From the NCBI GenBank assembly GCA_949300335.1, contig CASGDV010000061.1, positions 1 through 43,161 of the forward strand: 43,161 nucleotides of DNA, in the 5' to 3' direction. The position numbers were made by a program, and so were the translations under genes. The notes under the pieces are model-generated. The model was not told the origin of the DNA and made no database searches. It saw nothing but the letters and a program-made list of their open reading frames with translations. The stretch comes from an uncultured Bacteroidales bacterium. GTDB lineage: Bacteria > Bacteroidota > Bacteroidia > Bacteroidales > UBA932. Below are positions 25,970-33,473 of this stretch, in pieces. How positions within the stretch are numbered: the stretch's first letter is position 1; each line of letters begins with the position of its first letter.

Positions 25970-27241
25970 TCAGTCTATATAGTCAAAACCCGTATACGGT
26001 CTGAGAGCTTCCGGTATCTCTATCTTTCCGTCTTTCTGATTGTTCTCCAGCAAAGCGGCAACGACTCTCGGCAATGCAAGCGAGCTTCCGTTCAGAGTAT
26101 GTGCCAGCTGTATCTTGCCGTTTTCATCCTTGTACCTGAGTTTGAGACGGTTTGCCTGATAAGATTCGAAATTGGATACGGACGATATCTCAAGCCAGCG
26201 CCCCTGAGCTGCCGAGTAAACCTCGAAATCATATGTGATGGCCGAAGTGAAACTCATGTCGCCGCCGCACAGACGGAGAATCCTGTATGGCAGGCCGAGT
26301 TTGTTCACTAAAGATTCCACATGTGCAATCATTTCATCCAATGCGGCATATGAATTTTCCGGTTTTTCCAGCCTGACGATTTCCACCTTGTCGAACTGGT
26401 GGAGGCGGTTAAGTCCGCGTACGTCTTTACCGTAAGAACCGGCCTCCCTTCTGAAACAAGGGGTATATGCGGTCATCTTCACTGGAAAATCATTGTTCCC
26501 GAGAATGACATCCCTGTATATGTTAGTGACCGGAACCTCTGCAGTAGGAACAAGATAATAATTGTCCAAAGTGGCATGGTACATCTGGCCTTCCTTGTCC
26601 GGCAACTGTCCCGTACCGAAACCGGAAGCCTCATTGACCATGACAGGAGGTTCTACTTCCAGATATCCTGCAGCCGTATTATTGTCAAGGAAGAAATTTA
26701 TCAACGCCCTCTGCAATCTGGCTCCTTTCCCTTTATAGACAGGGAAACCCGCTCCGGTAAGCTTCACACCGAGGTCGAAGTCGATGATGTCGTATTTTTT
26801 TGCAAGTTCCCAGTGAGGAAGGGCGTCGGGACCCAATTCCGGTATCGTGTTTCCCATCTTGACAACAACATTGTCCTCAGCACCTTTGCCTTCCGGAACC
26901 TGGTCACACGGAATATTCGGCAACAGGACCAGAAGCGAGTTGAGTTCCGTATTGTTTTCCTCGGAAAGTCTCTCCAATTCCGATGATTTCGACTTGAGTT
27001 CCGCAACTTCCGCCTTCACGGACTCTGCCTCATCCTTTTTACCGGACTTCATCAGCCCGCCGATGAGAGCTGCCTTCCGTTTCTGTTCCGCAAGACATGA
27101 ATCGAGCTCGGTCTGCAGTTTTCTTCTGCTCCGGTCAAGCTCATTTATTTTTCCGACTATCTCCGCGGCATCGAAATTCTTGACCGCCAATTTTTTGATA
27201 ACAAACTCCGGGTTCTCTCGAAGCAACTTGAGTGTCAACAT
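25970..27241 (-). CDS. serS: Seryl-tRNA synthetase
   Basis: Class II aminoacyl-tRNA synthetase charging tRNA-Ser. The N-terminal coiled-coil arm spans about residues 30-105 (Lys/Glu-rich). Motif 2 appears as CFRREAGSYGKDVRGLNRLHQF, split by the usual loop, and motif 3 as NGSSLALPRVVAALLE near the C-terminus. Length of 423 residues is normal. It follows the rpmA terminator and leads into ruvC. Confidence 0.96.
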   Translation of the reverse strand: MLTLKLLRENPEFVIKKLAVKNFDAAEIVGKINELDRSRRKLQTELDSCLAEQKRKAALIGGLMKSGKKDEAESVKAEVAELKSKSSELERLSEENNTELNSLLVLLPNIPCDQVPEGKGAEDNVVVKMGNTIPELGPDALPHWELAKKYDIIDFDLGVKLTGAGFPVYKGKGARLQRALINFFLDNNTAAGYLEVEPPVMVNEASGFGTGQLPDKEGQMYHATLDNYYLVPTAEVPVTNIYRDVILGNNDFPVKMTAYTPCFRREAGSYGKDVRGLNRLHQFDKVEIVRLEKPENSYAALDEMIAHVESLVNKLGLPYRILRLCGGDMSFTSAITYDFEVYSAAQGRWLEISSVSNFESYQANRLKLRYKDENGKIQLAHTLNGSSLALPRVVAALLENNQKDGKIEIPEALRPYTGFDYID

Positions 27242-27274
27242 AACTTCTATATATTAATTTTCAACATAAACCAA

Positions 27275-27313
27275 AGAAAAAGAGGACTGAAACCCGCCCA
27301 GGAGTCACAGTCC
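27275..27313 (-). terminator. Terminator after rplU-rpmA
   Basis: On the minus strand GGACTG (plus 27308-27313) and CAGTCC (plus 27284-27289) form a stem with an 18-base loop, followed by TCTTTTTCTTT. It separates the ribosomal-protein transcript from serS. Confidence 0.75.
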
Positions 27314-27341
27314 ATCTTATCTTGCATACAAATCCCGGGTA

Positions 27342-27602
27342 CTAGTTCTCGAAAGGAAGTACCGACACGTATGATTTGTTTTCAGCTTTCTTGCAGAAAC
27401 TTACTTTTCCGTCAATCAACGCATAAAGAGTATGATCCCTTCCCATTCCGACATTGAGTCCCGGATAGTGTACGGTACCCCTCTGACGGACAAGGATGTT
27501 TCCGGCCTTGACTGCCTGATCACCGAATTTCTTGATGCCTAACCGTTTGCTGTGTGATTCACGACCGTTCTTTGAACTACCGACGCCTTTTTTATGTGCC
27601 AT
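27342..27602 (-). CDS. rpmA: Ribosomal protein bL27
   Basis: An 86-residue large-subunit protein near the peptidyl-transferase centre. The start [16 protein letters not shown] and the [18 protein letters not shown] segment are characteristic. There is no N-terminal processing extension as in Firmicutes. It lies 25 bases after rplU, in the usual rplU-rpmA pair. Confidence 0.97.
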   Translation of the reverse strand: MAHKKGVGSSKNGRESHSKRLGIKKFGDQAVKAGNILVRQRGTVHYPGLNVGMGRDHTLYALIDGKVSFCKKAENKSYVSVLPFEN

Positions 27603-27627
27603 AATCTAAATCCTCCTGAAACTTTAA

Positions 27628-27939
27628 TTAAGCAATTTCGTTAATCTGAATTTTTGACAAATACTGACGGTGACCGTTCAGTTTCTGATACCCTTTGCGG
27701 CGTTTTTTCTTGAAAACAAGAACTTTCTTGCCTTTGCAGGAATCATCCAAAACCGTTGCCTTTACAACCGCACCTTCCACATAAGGGGAACCGAGCTTGA
27801 CTGCTCCGTCCTCGTCTATGAGCAATACCTTGTTGAATTCAACGGCAGCACCTTTCTCAGCCGCAAGACGGTTGACAAAGATTTCCATACCAGCTTCCAC
27901 CTTGAACTGCTGGCCGGCAATATCTACAATTGCGTACAT
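27628..27939 (-). CDS. rplU: Ribosomal protein bL21
   Basis: A 103-residue large-subunit protein starting MYAIVDIAGQQFKVEAG, with the C-terminal KRRKGYQKLNGHRQYLSKIQI motif split across the signature. The open frame extends 22 codons further upstream, but that part corresponds to the 5' leader and does not match bL21. The leader of about 80 bases holds a GTTGC/GCAAC hairpin and an AAAACTT/AAGTTTT dyad followed by T residues, which may contribute to autoregulation; that is inference. Confidence 0.96.
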   Translation of the reverse strand: MYAIVDIAGQQFKVEAGMEIFVNRLAAEKGAAVEFNKVLLIDEDGAVKLGSPYVEGAVVKATVLDDSCKGKKVLVFKKKRRKGYQKLNGHRQYLSKIQINEIA

Positions 27940-28028
27940 ATAATAAAAAAACTTTAAAAGTTTTGACTGTAAGCGGTTGCATGTGCAACACTTGACAGAG
28001 CTCATCAGTCCTTAAGCAAATCGAGCGG

Positions 28029-28059
28029 CAAAGGTAATATTTTTTCTGCAAACGGCAAA
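28029..28059 (-). promoter_or_regulatory. rplU-rpmA promoter
   Basis: Minus strand TTTG (28056-28059), 19-base spacer, TACCTTTG (28029-28036): full match to the Bacteroidota consensus. It predicts a leader of about 80 bases before rplU. Confidence 0.85.
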
Positions 28060-28132
28060 ATTTTCCTCTTCATATTTATCTGACGGTCAGAACATACTTT
28101 CCCGGGACAGGATAAAATAAGAAACGGGACTA

Positions 28133-28163
28133 TGTGAAAAAACAAGAATGTTTTATATTTTTG
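28133..28163 (+). promoter_or_regulatory. Putative promoter of the ATPase-sirtuin pair
   Basis: TATTTTTG (28156-28163) matches the -7 box; TGTG (28133-28136) lies 19 bases upstream as a 3-of-4 match to the -33 TTTG. The start ATG at 28185 would be about 15 bases downstream of transcription start, which also argues against a start upstream of it. Confidence 0.55.
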
Positions 28164-28184
28164 TATGGTCAAAATTCAAACAGG

Positions 28185-29324
28185 ATGGATACACCTTTCA
28201 TTTATGACAGATATGTGACAGGCAAGAATTTCATCGGCAGAAGACCGGAATGCCTGTCCCTTGAAAATCTTTTGTCGGCCGGGGAACATGTCGCGATATA
28301 CGATCCGGCAAAATCCGGCAAGCGTTCGCTCATTCACCAGACTTTGTTCAACATGAAGATGGGCGGAAAGACATTCGTCAGCGCCGACCTGAATCTGTTC
28401 AACACAAGAACGGCGGAAGGTTTCCTTACCAGATTCGGATCCGCGGCAATCAGGTCTGCCTGTTCCACTCCGGATGAGTACAGGACGACTATAGAGACAT
28501 TTCTCGGAAACACACATTTCGTTTTCGACCAGAAAAGGTTTTCTCAGTTCGATGAAGTTGTTTCATTGAACTGGAGTCCTGACAAGAACGACATCAGGGC
28601 AATGTTTCTTCTGCCCTCAAAAATCGCGGAATCCAGAGAATGCAGTTTCATCATGATTCTGGAGGAATTCCAGAATATCCTGAAATATGACGGAGGGGAA
28701 GATATCCTCAAATGTATGGAAGATATTTTCAGGGAAGGAACAGGCCGTTGCTCATACATTTTGACCGGTTCCATGGTGAATGCCATGAAATACATATTCG
28801 AAGACAAGAAATTCTTTTACAGGATGGTCGAACATCTTCCGCTGCGCCCGGTCGAGGACAAGGATATCATAGAATATGTGGTAAAGGGATTCCTTTCAAG
28901 CGGGAAAGTGATAGAAAGGGACCTTCTTCTCGGGACATGCAAGCTTTTCAGGAACAACCTCTGGTACATCAATCATTTCATATCGATATGCGACTCCATG
29001 TCGAAGGGATATATCAACGAGGGCATTCTCATGGAGGCTCTCAGAAGCATATTGTCCATTCACGAGCCCAGATTCTGCACGATTATGAACAATCTTACGG
29101 ATTTCCAGATCAGTTTCCTTAAAGCGGTCCTGGACGGTGTCGTCAAATTCAGTTCCACGGAAATAATCGACAAGTACGGGTTGAACTCCTCCGCCAATGT
29201 CAAAAGAGTCAAGGATGCGCTCATGAAAAAGGAAATCATAACATTCAACGAAAGGGAAGAACCGGTAATCATGGATCCCCTGTTCAACTATTGGGTGGAG
29301 AAATATTATTTTGAAAGAGGATAG
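28185..29324 (+). CDS. AAA/STAND-like ATPase with degenerate Walker A motif and C-terminal winged helix
   Basis: A 379-residue protein of the archaeal-type ATPase group. GKNFIGRR (13-20) is the usual pre-P-loop motif. The P-loop position reads DPAKSGKRSL (40-49), so the first Gly is Asp and the Ser/Thr after Gly-Lys is Arg47. The Walker B region is SFIMILEEFQN (154-164), with Glu160-Glu161 instead of Asp-Glu. A sensor-like ILTGSMV follows. The C-terminal 80 residues (TDFQISFLKAV to the NYWVEKYYF end) form a winged helix plus the conserved tail seen in this group. The function is unknown; ATP binding may be weak or structural. The start is the ATG just before the conserved FIYDRY segment. The sirtuin gene starts 2 bases after the stop, so the two are almost surely coexpressed. 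Confidence 0.75.
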   Translation: MDTPFIYDRYVTGKNFIGRRPECLSLENLLSAGEHVAIYDPAKSGKRSLIHQTLFNMKMGGKTFVSADLNLFNTRTAEGFLTRFGSAAIRSACSTPDEYRTTIETFLGNTHFVFDQKRFSQFDEVVSLNWSPDKNDIRAMFLLPSKIAESRECSFIMILEEFQNILKYDGGEDILKCMEDIFREGTGRCSYILTGSMVNAMKYIFEDKKFFYRMVEHLPLRPVEDKDIIEYVVKGFLSSGKVIERDLLLGTCKLFRNNLWYINHFISICDSMSKGYINEGILMEALRSILSIHEPRFCTIMNNLTDFQISFLKAVLDGVVKFSSTEIIDKYGLNSSANVKRVKDALMKKEIITFNEREEPVIMDPLFNYWVEKYYFERG

Positions 29325-29326
29325 AA

Positions 29327-30043
29327 ATGAAACGCAGAATAGCCATTCTTACAGGAGCCGGAGTCAGCGCTGAAAGCGGGATAAGCACTTTCAGGGACAG
29401 CAACGGGCTTTGGGAAAACTACAAAGTCGAGGATGTCGCGTCCATAGAAGGATGGTATAGAAATCCGGAACTTGTGCTTGATTTTTACAATCACCGCCGC
29501 AGCGAATTGGCCGGAGTCAGGCCCAACGGAGCCCACATTACGATTGCCGGACTTGAGAAGAATTATGACGTGACAGTCATAACACAGAATGTGGACAATC
29601 TTCATGAAAGGGCTGGAAGCGGAAGGATAATCCATCTGCACGGAGAACTGACCAAGGTCCGTCCGGAAAACTGCTGCAACGAGAACGACGGTTTTTCGGA
29701 AAATTCGGTATTCGATATCGGTTACGGCCCGGTTCATTTGGGCGATCTTGCCCCGAACGGACATCAGCTGCGTCCGCATATCGTATGGTTCGGAGAAGCG
29801 GTCCCGAAAATCGGGCTGGCGATAGATGCCGTGGAACGCGCTGACATGATGCTGATTGTCGGTACTTCGTTGCAGGTATATCCGGCAGCAGGCCTGTACA
29901 GATATGCAGGGAAGGATACAAAAATATATATAATAGACCCGAAGGATGTCCCCGTACATGATCCGAGGATTACGCACATAAGGGATGTTGCTACAAGAGG
30001 AATGGAAAAATTCATGGAGATACTGGACGGTTCCCGGATATGA
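29327..30043 (+). CDS. cobB: NAD-dependent protein deacylase (sirtuin, class III-like, zinc-less)
   Basis: Removes acyl groups from protein lysines using NAD. The 238-residue protein has the NAD motif GAGVSAESGISTFRD (10-24), TQNVDNLH (86-93), the catalytic His105 in HLHGEL, and FGEAVP and GTSLQVYPAAGL further on. Tyr54-xx-Arg57 (FYNHRR) matches the YxxR pair that marks desuccinylase/demalonylase sirtuins such as SIRT5 and CobB. The zinc-binding CxxC pairs are missing: only adjacent Cys116-Cys117 remain where the small domain is expected. Bacteroides homologues share this reduced small domain. It lies 2 bases after the ATPase gene. Confidence 0.92.
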   Translation: MKRRIAILTGAGVSAESGISTFRDSNGLWENYKVEDVASIEGWYRNPELVLDFYNHRRSELAGVRPNGAHITIAGLEKNYDVTVITQNVDNLHERAGSGRIIHLHGELTKVRPENCCNENDGFSENSVFDIGYGPVHLGDLAPNGHQLRPHIVWFGEAVPKIGLAIDAVERADMMLIVGTSLQVYPAAGLYRYAGKDTKIYIIDPKDVPVHDPRITHIRDVATRGMEKFMEILDGSRI

Positions 30044-30065
30044 AAAACTGAAGGCTGTAAAAATT

Positions 30066-30095
30066 TTTGATATTCAAAATATTTTTCTACCTTTG
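30066..30095 (+). promoter_or_regulatory. rpsU promoter
   Basis: TTTG (30066-30069), 18-base spacer, TACCTTTG (30088-30095). The -7 box is perfect; the spacer is one base short of the usual range. Transcription would begin near 30101, just before the SD sequence. Confidence 0.7.
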
Positions 30096-30108
30096 CCCAC
30101 TCAAATAA

Positions 30109-30119
30109 AAGGAGGTGAT
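30109..30119 (+). promoter_or_regulatory. Extended perfect Shine-Dalgarno sequence of rpsU
   Basis: AAGGAGGTGAT is complementary to 11 consecutive bases of the standard 16S rRNA 3' end and lies 6 bases before the ATG. Nearly every other gene in the window lacks such a sequence. In Bacteroidota the anti-SD is sequestered by ribosomal proteins including bS21 itself, so a strong SD on its own gene fits reported autoregulation. Confidence 0.9.
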
Positions 30120-30125
30120 TAAGCG

Positions 30126-30320
30126 ATGATTATAGTTCCAGTAAAGGAGGGCGAAAATATTGAGAAAGCTCTGAAGAAGTTCAAGAGGAAATTCGAGAAG
30201 ACCGGTGCTATCCGCGAGCTTCGCGCAAGGAAAGCTTTCGTAAAGCCATCCGTTAAAAGAAGAGATGAGATAAAGAAGGCTATCTATGTTCAGCACATGC
30301 AGTTGATGGACGAGCAGTAA
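30126..30320 (+). CDS. rpsU: Ribosomal protein bS21
   Basis: A 64-residue, highly basic small-subunit protein: MIIVPVKEGENIEKALKKF, then FEKTGAIRELRARKAFVKPSVKRR, the standard bS21 core with the conserved KPS segment. In Bacteroidota bS21 helps cover the 16S 3' tail and suppress SD pairing. The gene is alone between its own promoter and a strong terminator, and its translation start has the extended SD described separately. Confidence 0.97.
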   Translation: MIIVPVKEGENIEKALKKFKRKFEKTGAIRELRARKAFVKPSVKRRDEIKKAIYVQHMQLMDEQ

Positions 30321-30370
30321 TTTCCCGTCCGTTTTCTGGTAGGATGCTGTCAGAGAATAGCTCCTGATAT

Positions 30371-30412
30371 ATAAAGTTGGCCTGTTGTATCCAGAGCCAA
30401 CTTTATTTGTTT
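30371..30412 (+). terminator. rpsU terminator
   Basis: ATAAAGTTGGC (30371-30381) and GCCAACTTTAT (30396-30406) form an 11-bp perfect stem with a 14-base loop, followed by TTGTTT. Confidence 0.85.
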
Positions 30413-30460
30413 AACGGTCAGTTGATACGGCAATAAAACAATAACCAAATTTAAACAAAC

Positions 30461-31975
30461 ATGTACAAAATCTTTAACGGCTTCCATCTCGTGGAAGCAT
30501 ACCAGGAATTCAAGAAAGCAAGGAGACTTTCGAAAGACAAGACCATAATACGGGTCATTAAATTGATCGTTGCCTTTGCCGTGCTTATAGCCTTGTGGTG
30601 TCTGCCGGCGGAAACATACGGCATCGAAGGTTTCAGCATAATAGAGAAAAGGGTTGTGGCCATTTTCCTTTTTGCCACCATGATGTGGATACTGGAGGCT
30701 GTGCCGGCATGGACGACTTCCATGCTCATCGTCGGTCTGCTTTTGTTCACTACATCAAACAGCAGTCTGTGGTTCTTCAGGAACGTTCCTGACACCGCAA
30801 TATACGGCACACCTGTAAAATACACGTCAATACTCCACTCGTTCGCAGATCCGATAATCATGCTGTTCATAGGAGGATTCGTGCTTGCAATAGCAGCCAC
30901 CAAAAGCGGTCTGGACAATATGCTGGCAAGGGTGATGCTCAAACCTTTCGGGACAAAATCAAAATATGTCCTGCTCGGTTTCATACTTGTAACGGCTGGC
31001 TTTTCAATGTTTCTCAGCAATACAGCCACGGCAGCCATGATGCTGACCTTCCTAACACCTGTACTTAAGGCGCTTCCTGCGGACGGGAAAGGAAAAATAG
31101 CATTGGCACTGTCAATACCGATTGCAGCCAATGTCGGCGGAATGGCAACTCCGATCGGAACTCCTCCGAATGCAATCGTACTGAAATATCTGAATGACCC
31201 GGAAGGCCTGAACCTGAACATTGGTTTCGGAGAATGGATGAGTTTCATGCTTCCGTTCACGATTGTCATACTTATATTCGCATGGGTGATATTGCTGAAA
31301 ATGTTCCCGTTCAAACAGAAGACAATTATCCTGAACATCGAGGGTGAAGCAAAAAAAGACTGGAGATCCATTGTAGTCTATATTACTTTTGCCGTCACCG
31401 TCCTTTTGTGGATTACCGACAAATATACAGGAGTGAATTCCAATGTAGTTGCAATGCTTCCTTTGGCAATATTCCCAATTACGGGAGTCATTACCAAAAG
31501 GGATCTTGAAGAAATCAGCTGGAGCGTTCTGTGGATGGTAGCCGGAGGTTTTGCACTCGGTGTAGCATTGCAGGAAACCGGACTTGCAGCCAATATGATT
31601 GAAGCCATACCGTTCAACACATGGCAGCCTGTCATAATGATCATCGGTTCGGGACTTATCTGCTATATCATGGCCAACTTCATATCCCATACGGCTACCG
31701 CTGCGCTTCTCGTTCCTATTCTCGCGATTGTCGGCATAAGCATGAGGGACATACTGATGCCGCTTGGAGGTGTACCTACGTTGCTCATCGGAGTAGCCAT
31801 CGGTTCGTCTCTTGCAATGATACTTCCTATCAGTACACCGCCTAATGCTCTGGCACATGCTACCGGAATGATTGAGCAGAAAGATATGGTGAAGACCGGT
31901 ATAATCATGGGAGTTGTCGGACTTGTACTCGGATATCTCATGCTCATATTCCTCGGCAAGAGCGGAATCATCTGA
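30461..31975 (+). CDS. DASS (SLC13) family sodium-coupled carboxylate transporter
   Basis: A 504-residue inner-membrane transporter of the divalent anion:sodium symporter family, importing dicarboxylates such as succinate, or sulfate-like anions. It has about 11-13 hydrophobic segments. The two inverted-repeat signature loops are visible: FLSNTATAAMM (the SNT sodium/substrate motif) with TPIGTPPNAIV, and later FISHTATAALLVP (SHT variant) with ISTPPNALAHATG. Substrate is not determined by these motifs. It stands alone between the rpsU terminator and its own terminator. Confidence 0.92.
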   Translation: MYKIFNGFHLVEAYQEFKKARRLSKDKTIIRVIKLIVAFAVLIALWCLPAETYGIEGFSIIEKRVVAIFLFATMMWILEAVPAWTTSMLIVGLLLFTTSNSSLWFFRNVPDTAIYGTPVKYTSILHSFADPIIMLFIGGFVLAIAATKSGLDNMLARVMLKPFGTKSKYVLLGFILVTAGFSMFLSNTATAAMMLTFLTPVLKALPADGKGKIALALSIPIAANVGGMATPIGTPPNAIVLKYLNDPEGLNLNIGFGEWMSFMLPFTIVILIFAWVILLKMFPFKQKTIILNIEGEAKKDWRSIVVYITFAVTVLLWITDKYTGVNSNVVAMLPLAIFPITGVITKRDLEEISWSVLWMVAGGFALGVALQETGLAANMIEAIPFNTWQPVIMIIGSGLICYIMANFISHTATAALLVPILAIVGISMRDILMPLGGVPTLLIGVAIGSSLAMILPISTPPNALAHATGMIEQKDMVKTGIIMGVVGLVLGYLMLIFLGKSGII

Positions 31976-32014
31976 TTTAAGGCTCGCAGGAAATCGTTAC
32001 TGCAAATCATATCG

Positions 32015-32050
32015 GGACCCGGATTCCATGAAAGGTTTCCGGGTCTTTTC
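32015..32050 (+). terminator. Terminator of the DASS transporter
   Basis: GACCCGGA (32016-32023) and TCCGGGTC (32038-32045) form an 8-bp perfect GC-rich stem with a 14-base loop, followed by TTTTC. Confidence 0.85.
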
Positions 32051-32170
32051 TGTCTGGACAGCTGCGGCTATCCACAACCATAGCCCCCTCCGGAATCACC
32101 TGGGAAAGTGTGAGTTTCGGTATGCTTTTCCCCTAGGACATTACGGAACAGTTCATAATGATTCTGCACT

Positions 32171-32230
32171 TCAACCCACGCCTTTTTTGTAGCGTCTTAC
32201 TGCATTGTCATTCTGTTTCTTCTTAAGCAT
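32171..32230 (-). CDS. Candidate 19-residue peptide behind a good promoter
   Basis: ATG at 32230 to TGA at 32171 encodes a 19-residue, basic peptide (MLKKKQNDNA, then VRRYKKGVG). The ATG lies about 9 bases after the predicted transcription start, preceded by AAAAAAAAGGCT, an A-rich leader typical of Bacteroidota starts. No family is recognised. The RNA itself may be the functional product: the bases around the ATG (UAUGCUU) can pair with AAGCAUA about 110 bases downstream. The coding call is tentative. Confidence 0.3.
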   Translation of the reverse strand: MLKKKQNDNAVRRYKKGVG

Positions 32231-32243
32231 AGCCTTTTTTTTG

Positions 32244-32275
32244 CAAAGCTAGAGACAGTGCTGCCGCGACGCAAT
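32244..32275 (-). promoter_or_regulatory. Minus-strand promoter of an unannotated short unit
   Basis: ATTG (32272-32275, one mismatch to TTTG), 20-base spacer and TAGCTTTG (32244-32251) fit the Bacteroidota promoter consensus. It points away from tRNA-Leu, toward the end of the transporter gene, where no annotated gene exists on this strand. Confidence 0.6.
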
Positions 32276-32308
32276 ACGTCATCCCGGAGACGCTTACAAT
32301 ACGTCATC
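32272..32308. repeat. 12-base direct repeat with 25-base period
   Basis: CAATACGTCATC occurs at 32272-32283 and again at 32297-32308. On the minus strand the downstream copy ends in the -33 element of the promoter at 32244-32275. Direct repeats abutting a -33 box are typical of activator-binding sites; which regulator is unknown. Confidence 0.6.
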
Positions 32309-32426
32309 GCAGATGAACACGTGGGTTTGATTTGCGAAAAAAACCGGGTGTCCGGCCAGGTGCCGCCGGGGATTGCAGGTGATTCGCCATCCGCTGCACC
32401 GCTTTGATTCAATAACTTACGGGAAC

Positions 32427-32461
32427 GGAAAAGGGGACAGTCTCATCTGAAACTATCCCCT
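32427..32461 (-). terminator. Terminator after tRNA-Leu
   Basis: On the minus strand GGGGATAGT pairs with ACTGTCCCC (plus 32433-32441 with 32452-32460; one mismatch), followed by TTTTCC. It is 3 bases beyond the tRNA 3' end. Confidence 0.8.
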
Positions 32462-32463
32462 TG

Positions 32464-32545
32464 TGCGGGCGAAGGGACTCGAACCCCCACGCCTTGCGGC
32501 ACCAGATCCTAAGTCTGGATTGTCTACCAATTTCAACACGCCCGC
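32464..32545 (-). tRNA. tRNA-Leu, anticodon TAG
   Basis: Minus-strand 82-nt cloverleaf. The acceptor stem pairs GCGGGCG with CGCCCGC (discriminator A), and the D arm includes TTGAAATTGGTAGAC. The anticodon stem CCAGA/TCTGG encloses loop CTTAGGA, giving anticodon TAG (reads CTA). A long variable arm (TGCCGCAAGGCGT) marks it as class II, and GGGGGTTCGAGTCCC is the T arm. CCA is not encoded. It lies between prmA and a terminator. Confidence 0.95.
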
Positions 32546-32615
32546 ATGAACGTCTTGCAAATATAGGTATAATTTTCGATTTTTAAAAAAATATCGGGAA
32601 TATAGTGGATGCCCC

Positions 32616-33470
32616 TTAATCTTTTTTGAAGACGGCACAACACCAGTTGTCTATTGTATCCTTTCCAAGAAAAACAAGCCCGACACTGGTAGCCACACCG
32701 TCAATCATCGGCAGGTCTTCTTCATAAAATCCGCTTACCATCAGCAAGCCTCCCTTATGGATGGATCTGGAATATGTAGGAATATCCTGCAAAAGAATAT
32801 TCCTGTTTATATTGGCCAGCAAAATGTCATACTTTCCCATTTGAAGCAGAGATGCATCGCCGCAGTATGTTTCCACATGTTTAGAAACCCTGTTCTTTAT
32901 TGCATTTTCATAGGCAGAACGGGCGGCCACAGCATCGATGTCTATCCCATAAACATGCGCCGCTCCCATTTTGGCGGCAAGAATGGCAAGGACTGCCGTA
33001 CCGCACCCCATATCCATAACGACCTTTCCCCGTACAGCTGGCTCATGGTTCAGCAAGGCTCTGCACATCATGTACGTAGTCTGATGATGTCCGGTTCCGA
33101 AGGCCATTTTCGGATCTATGGTAATATTGAACCGCGTCTTCTTCAGATTCTTGTGGAATGAAGCCTTGATCGTACATTTCCCGTCGACGACTATGGGAGT
33201 GAATTCACTCTCCCATTTCCGGTTCCAGTTGGTCGGAGGAATCAATGTTGCCTTGAAATCTGCACTGAACGGATAGTCCATGCCGTCCAGAACAAGTTTT
33301 AGCATCCTCGCATCATACTGTTCCTTTGGTATATAACACTTGAGAAACGGCTCCCCGGAAACAAACGACTCGAAAGGGAGGTCTTCAAGTTCTGCTATCA
33401 TGATATCCGCATTTTCTTCAGAAAAAGGCTGCAGAAGTATCGATACTTCAATATATTCCTGACTGTTCAT
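32616..33470 (-). CDS. prmA: Ribosomal protein L11 methyltransferase
   Basis: SAM-dependent methyltransferase modifying lysines and the N-terminus of ribosomal protein uL11. The 284-residue protein has an N-terminal substrate-recognition domain and a Rossmann methyltransferase domain. The latter shows MAFGTGHHQTTYMM (the PrmA signature around 140), the SAM motif VMDMGCGTAVLAILAAKMGA and the NPPY-type position as DILLANINRNILL. It lies 3 bases after the AsmA-like gene and is probably cotranscribed. Confidence 0.93.
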   Translation of the reverse strand: MNSQEYIEVSILLQPFSEENADIMIAELEDLPFESFVSGEPFLKCYIPKEQYDARMLKLVLDGMDYPFSADFKATLIPPTNWNRKWESEFTPIVVDGKCTIKASFHKNLKKTRFNITIDPKMAFGTGHHQTTYMMCRALLNHEPAVRGKVVMDMGCGTAVLAILAAKMGAAHVYGIDIDAVAARSAYENAIKNRVSKHVETYCGDASLLQMGKYDILLANINRNILLQDIPTYSRSIHKGGLLMVSGFYEEDLPMIDGVATSVGLVFLGKDTIDNWCCAVFKKD

Positions 33471-33473
33471 ATA

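Larger units (their letters stand above)
31976..32463. other. Intergenic region with terminator, candidate small transcription unit and tandem repeat
   Basis: This 488-base stretch holds the transporter's terminator (32015-32050), a good minus-strand promoter (32244-32275), a 19-codon ORF (32171-32230), a 12-base direct repeat (32272-32308) and the tRNA-Leu terminator (32427-32461). No longer convincing coding sequence was found; a 71-codon minus-strand frame (32197-32412) has no family-like features. Confidence 0.6.

Noticed and set aside
27980-28028. CTGATGAG in the rplU leader, reminiscent of a hammerhead ribozyme core
   Set aside because: The matching GAAA core and flanking stems are absent.
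32453-32638. 61-codon minus-strand frame across the tRNA
   Set aside because: It runs through the tRNA-Leu gene, so it is not coding.
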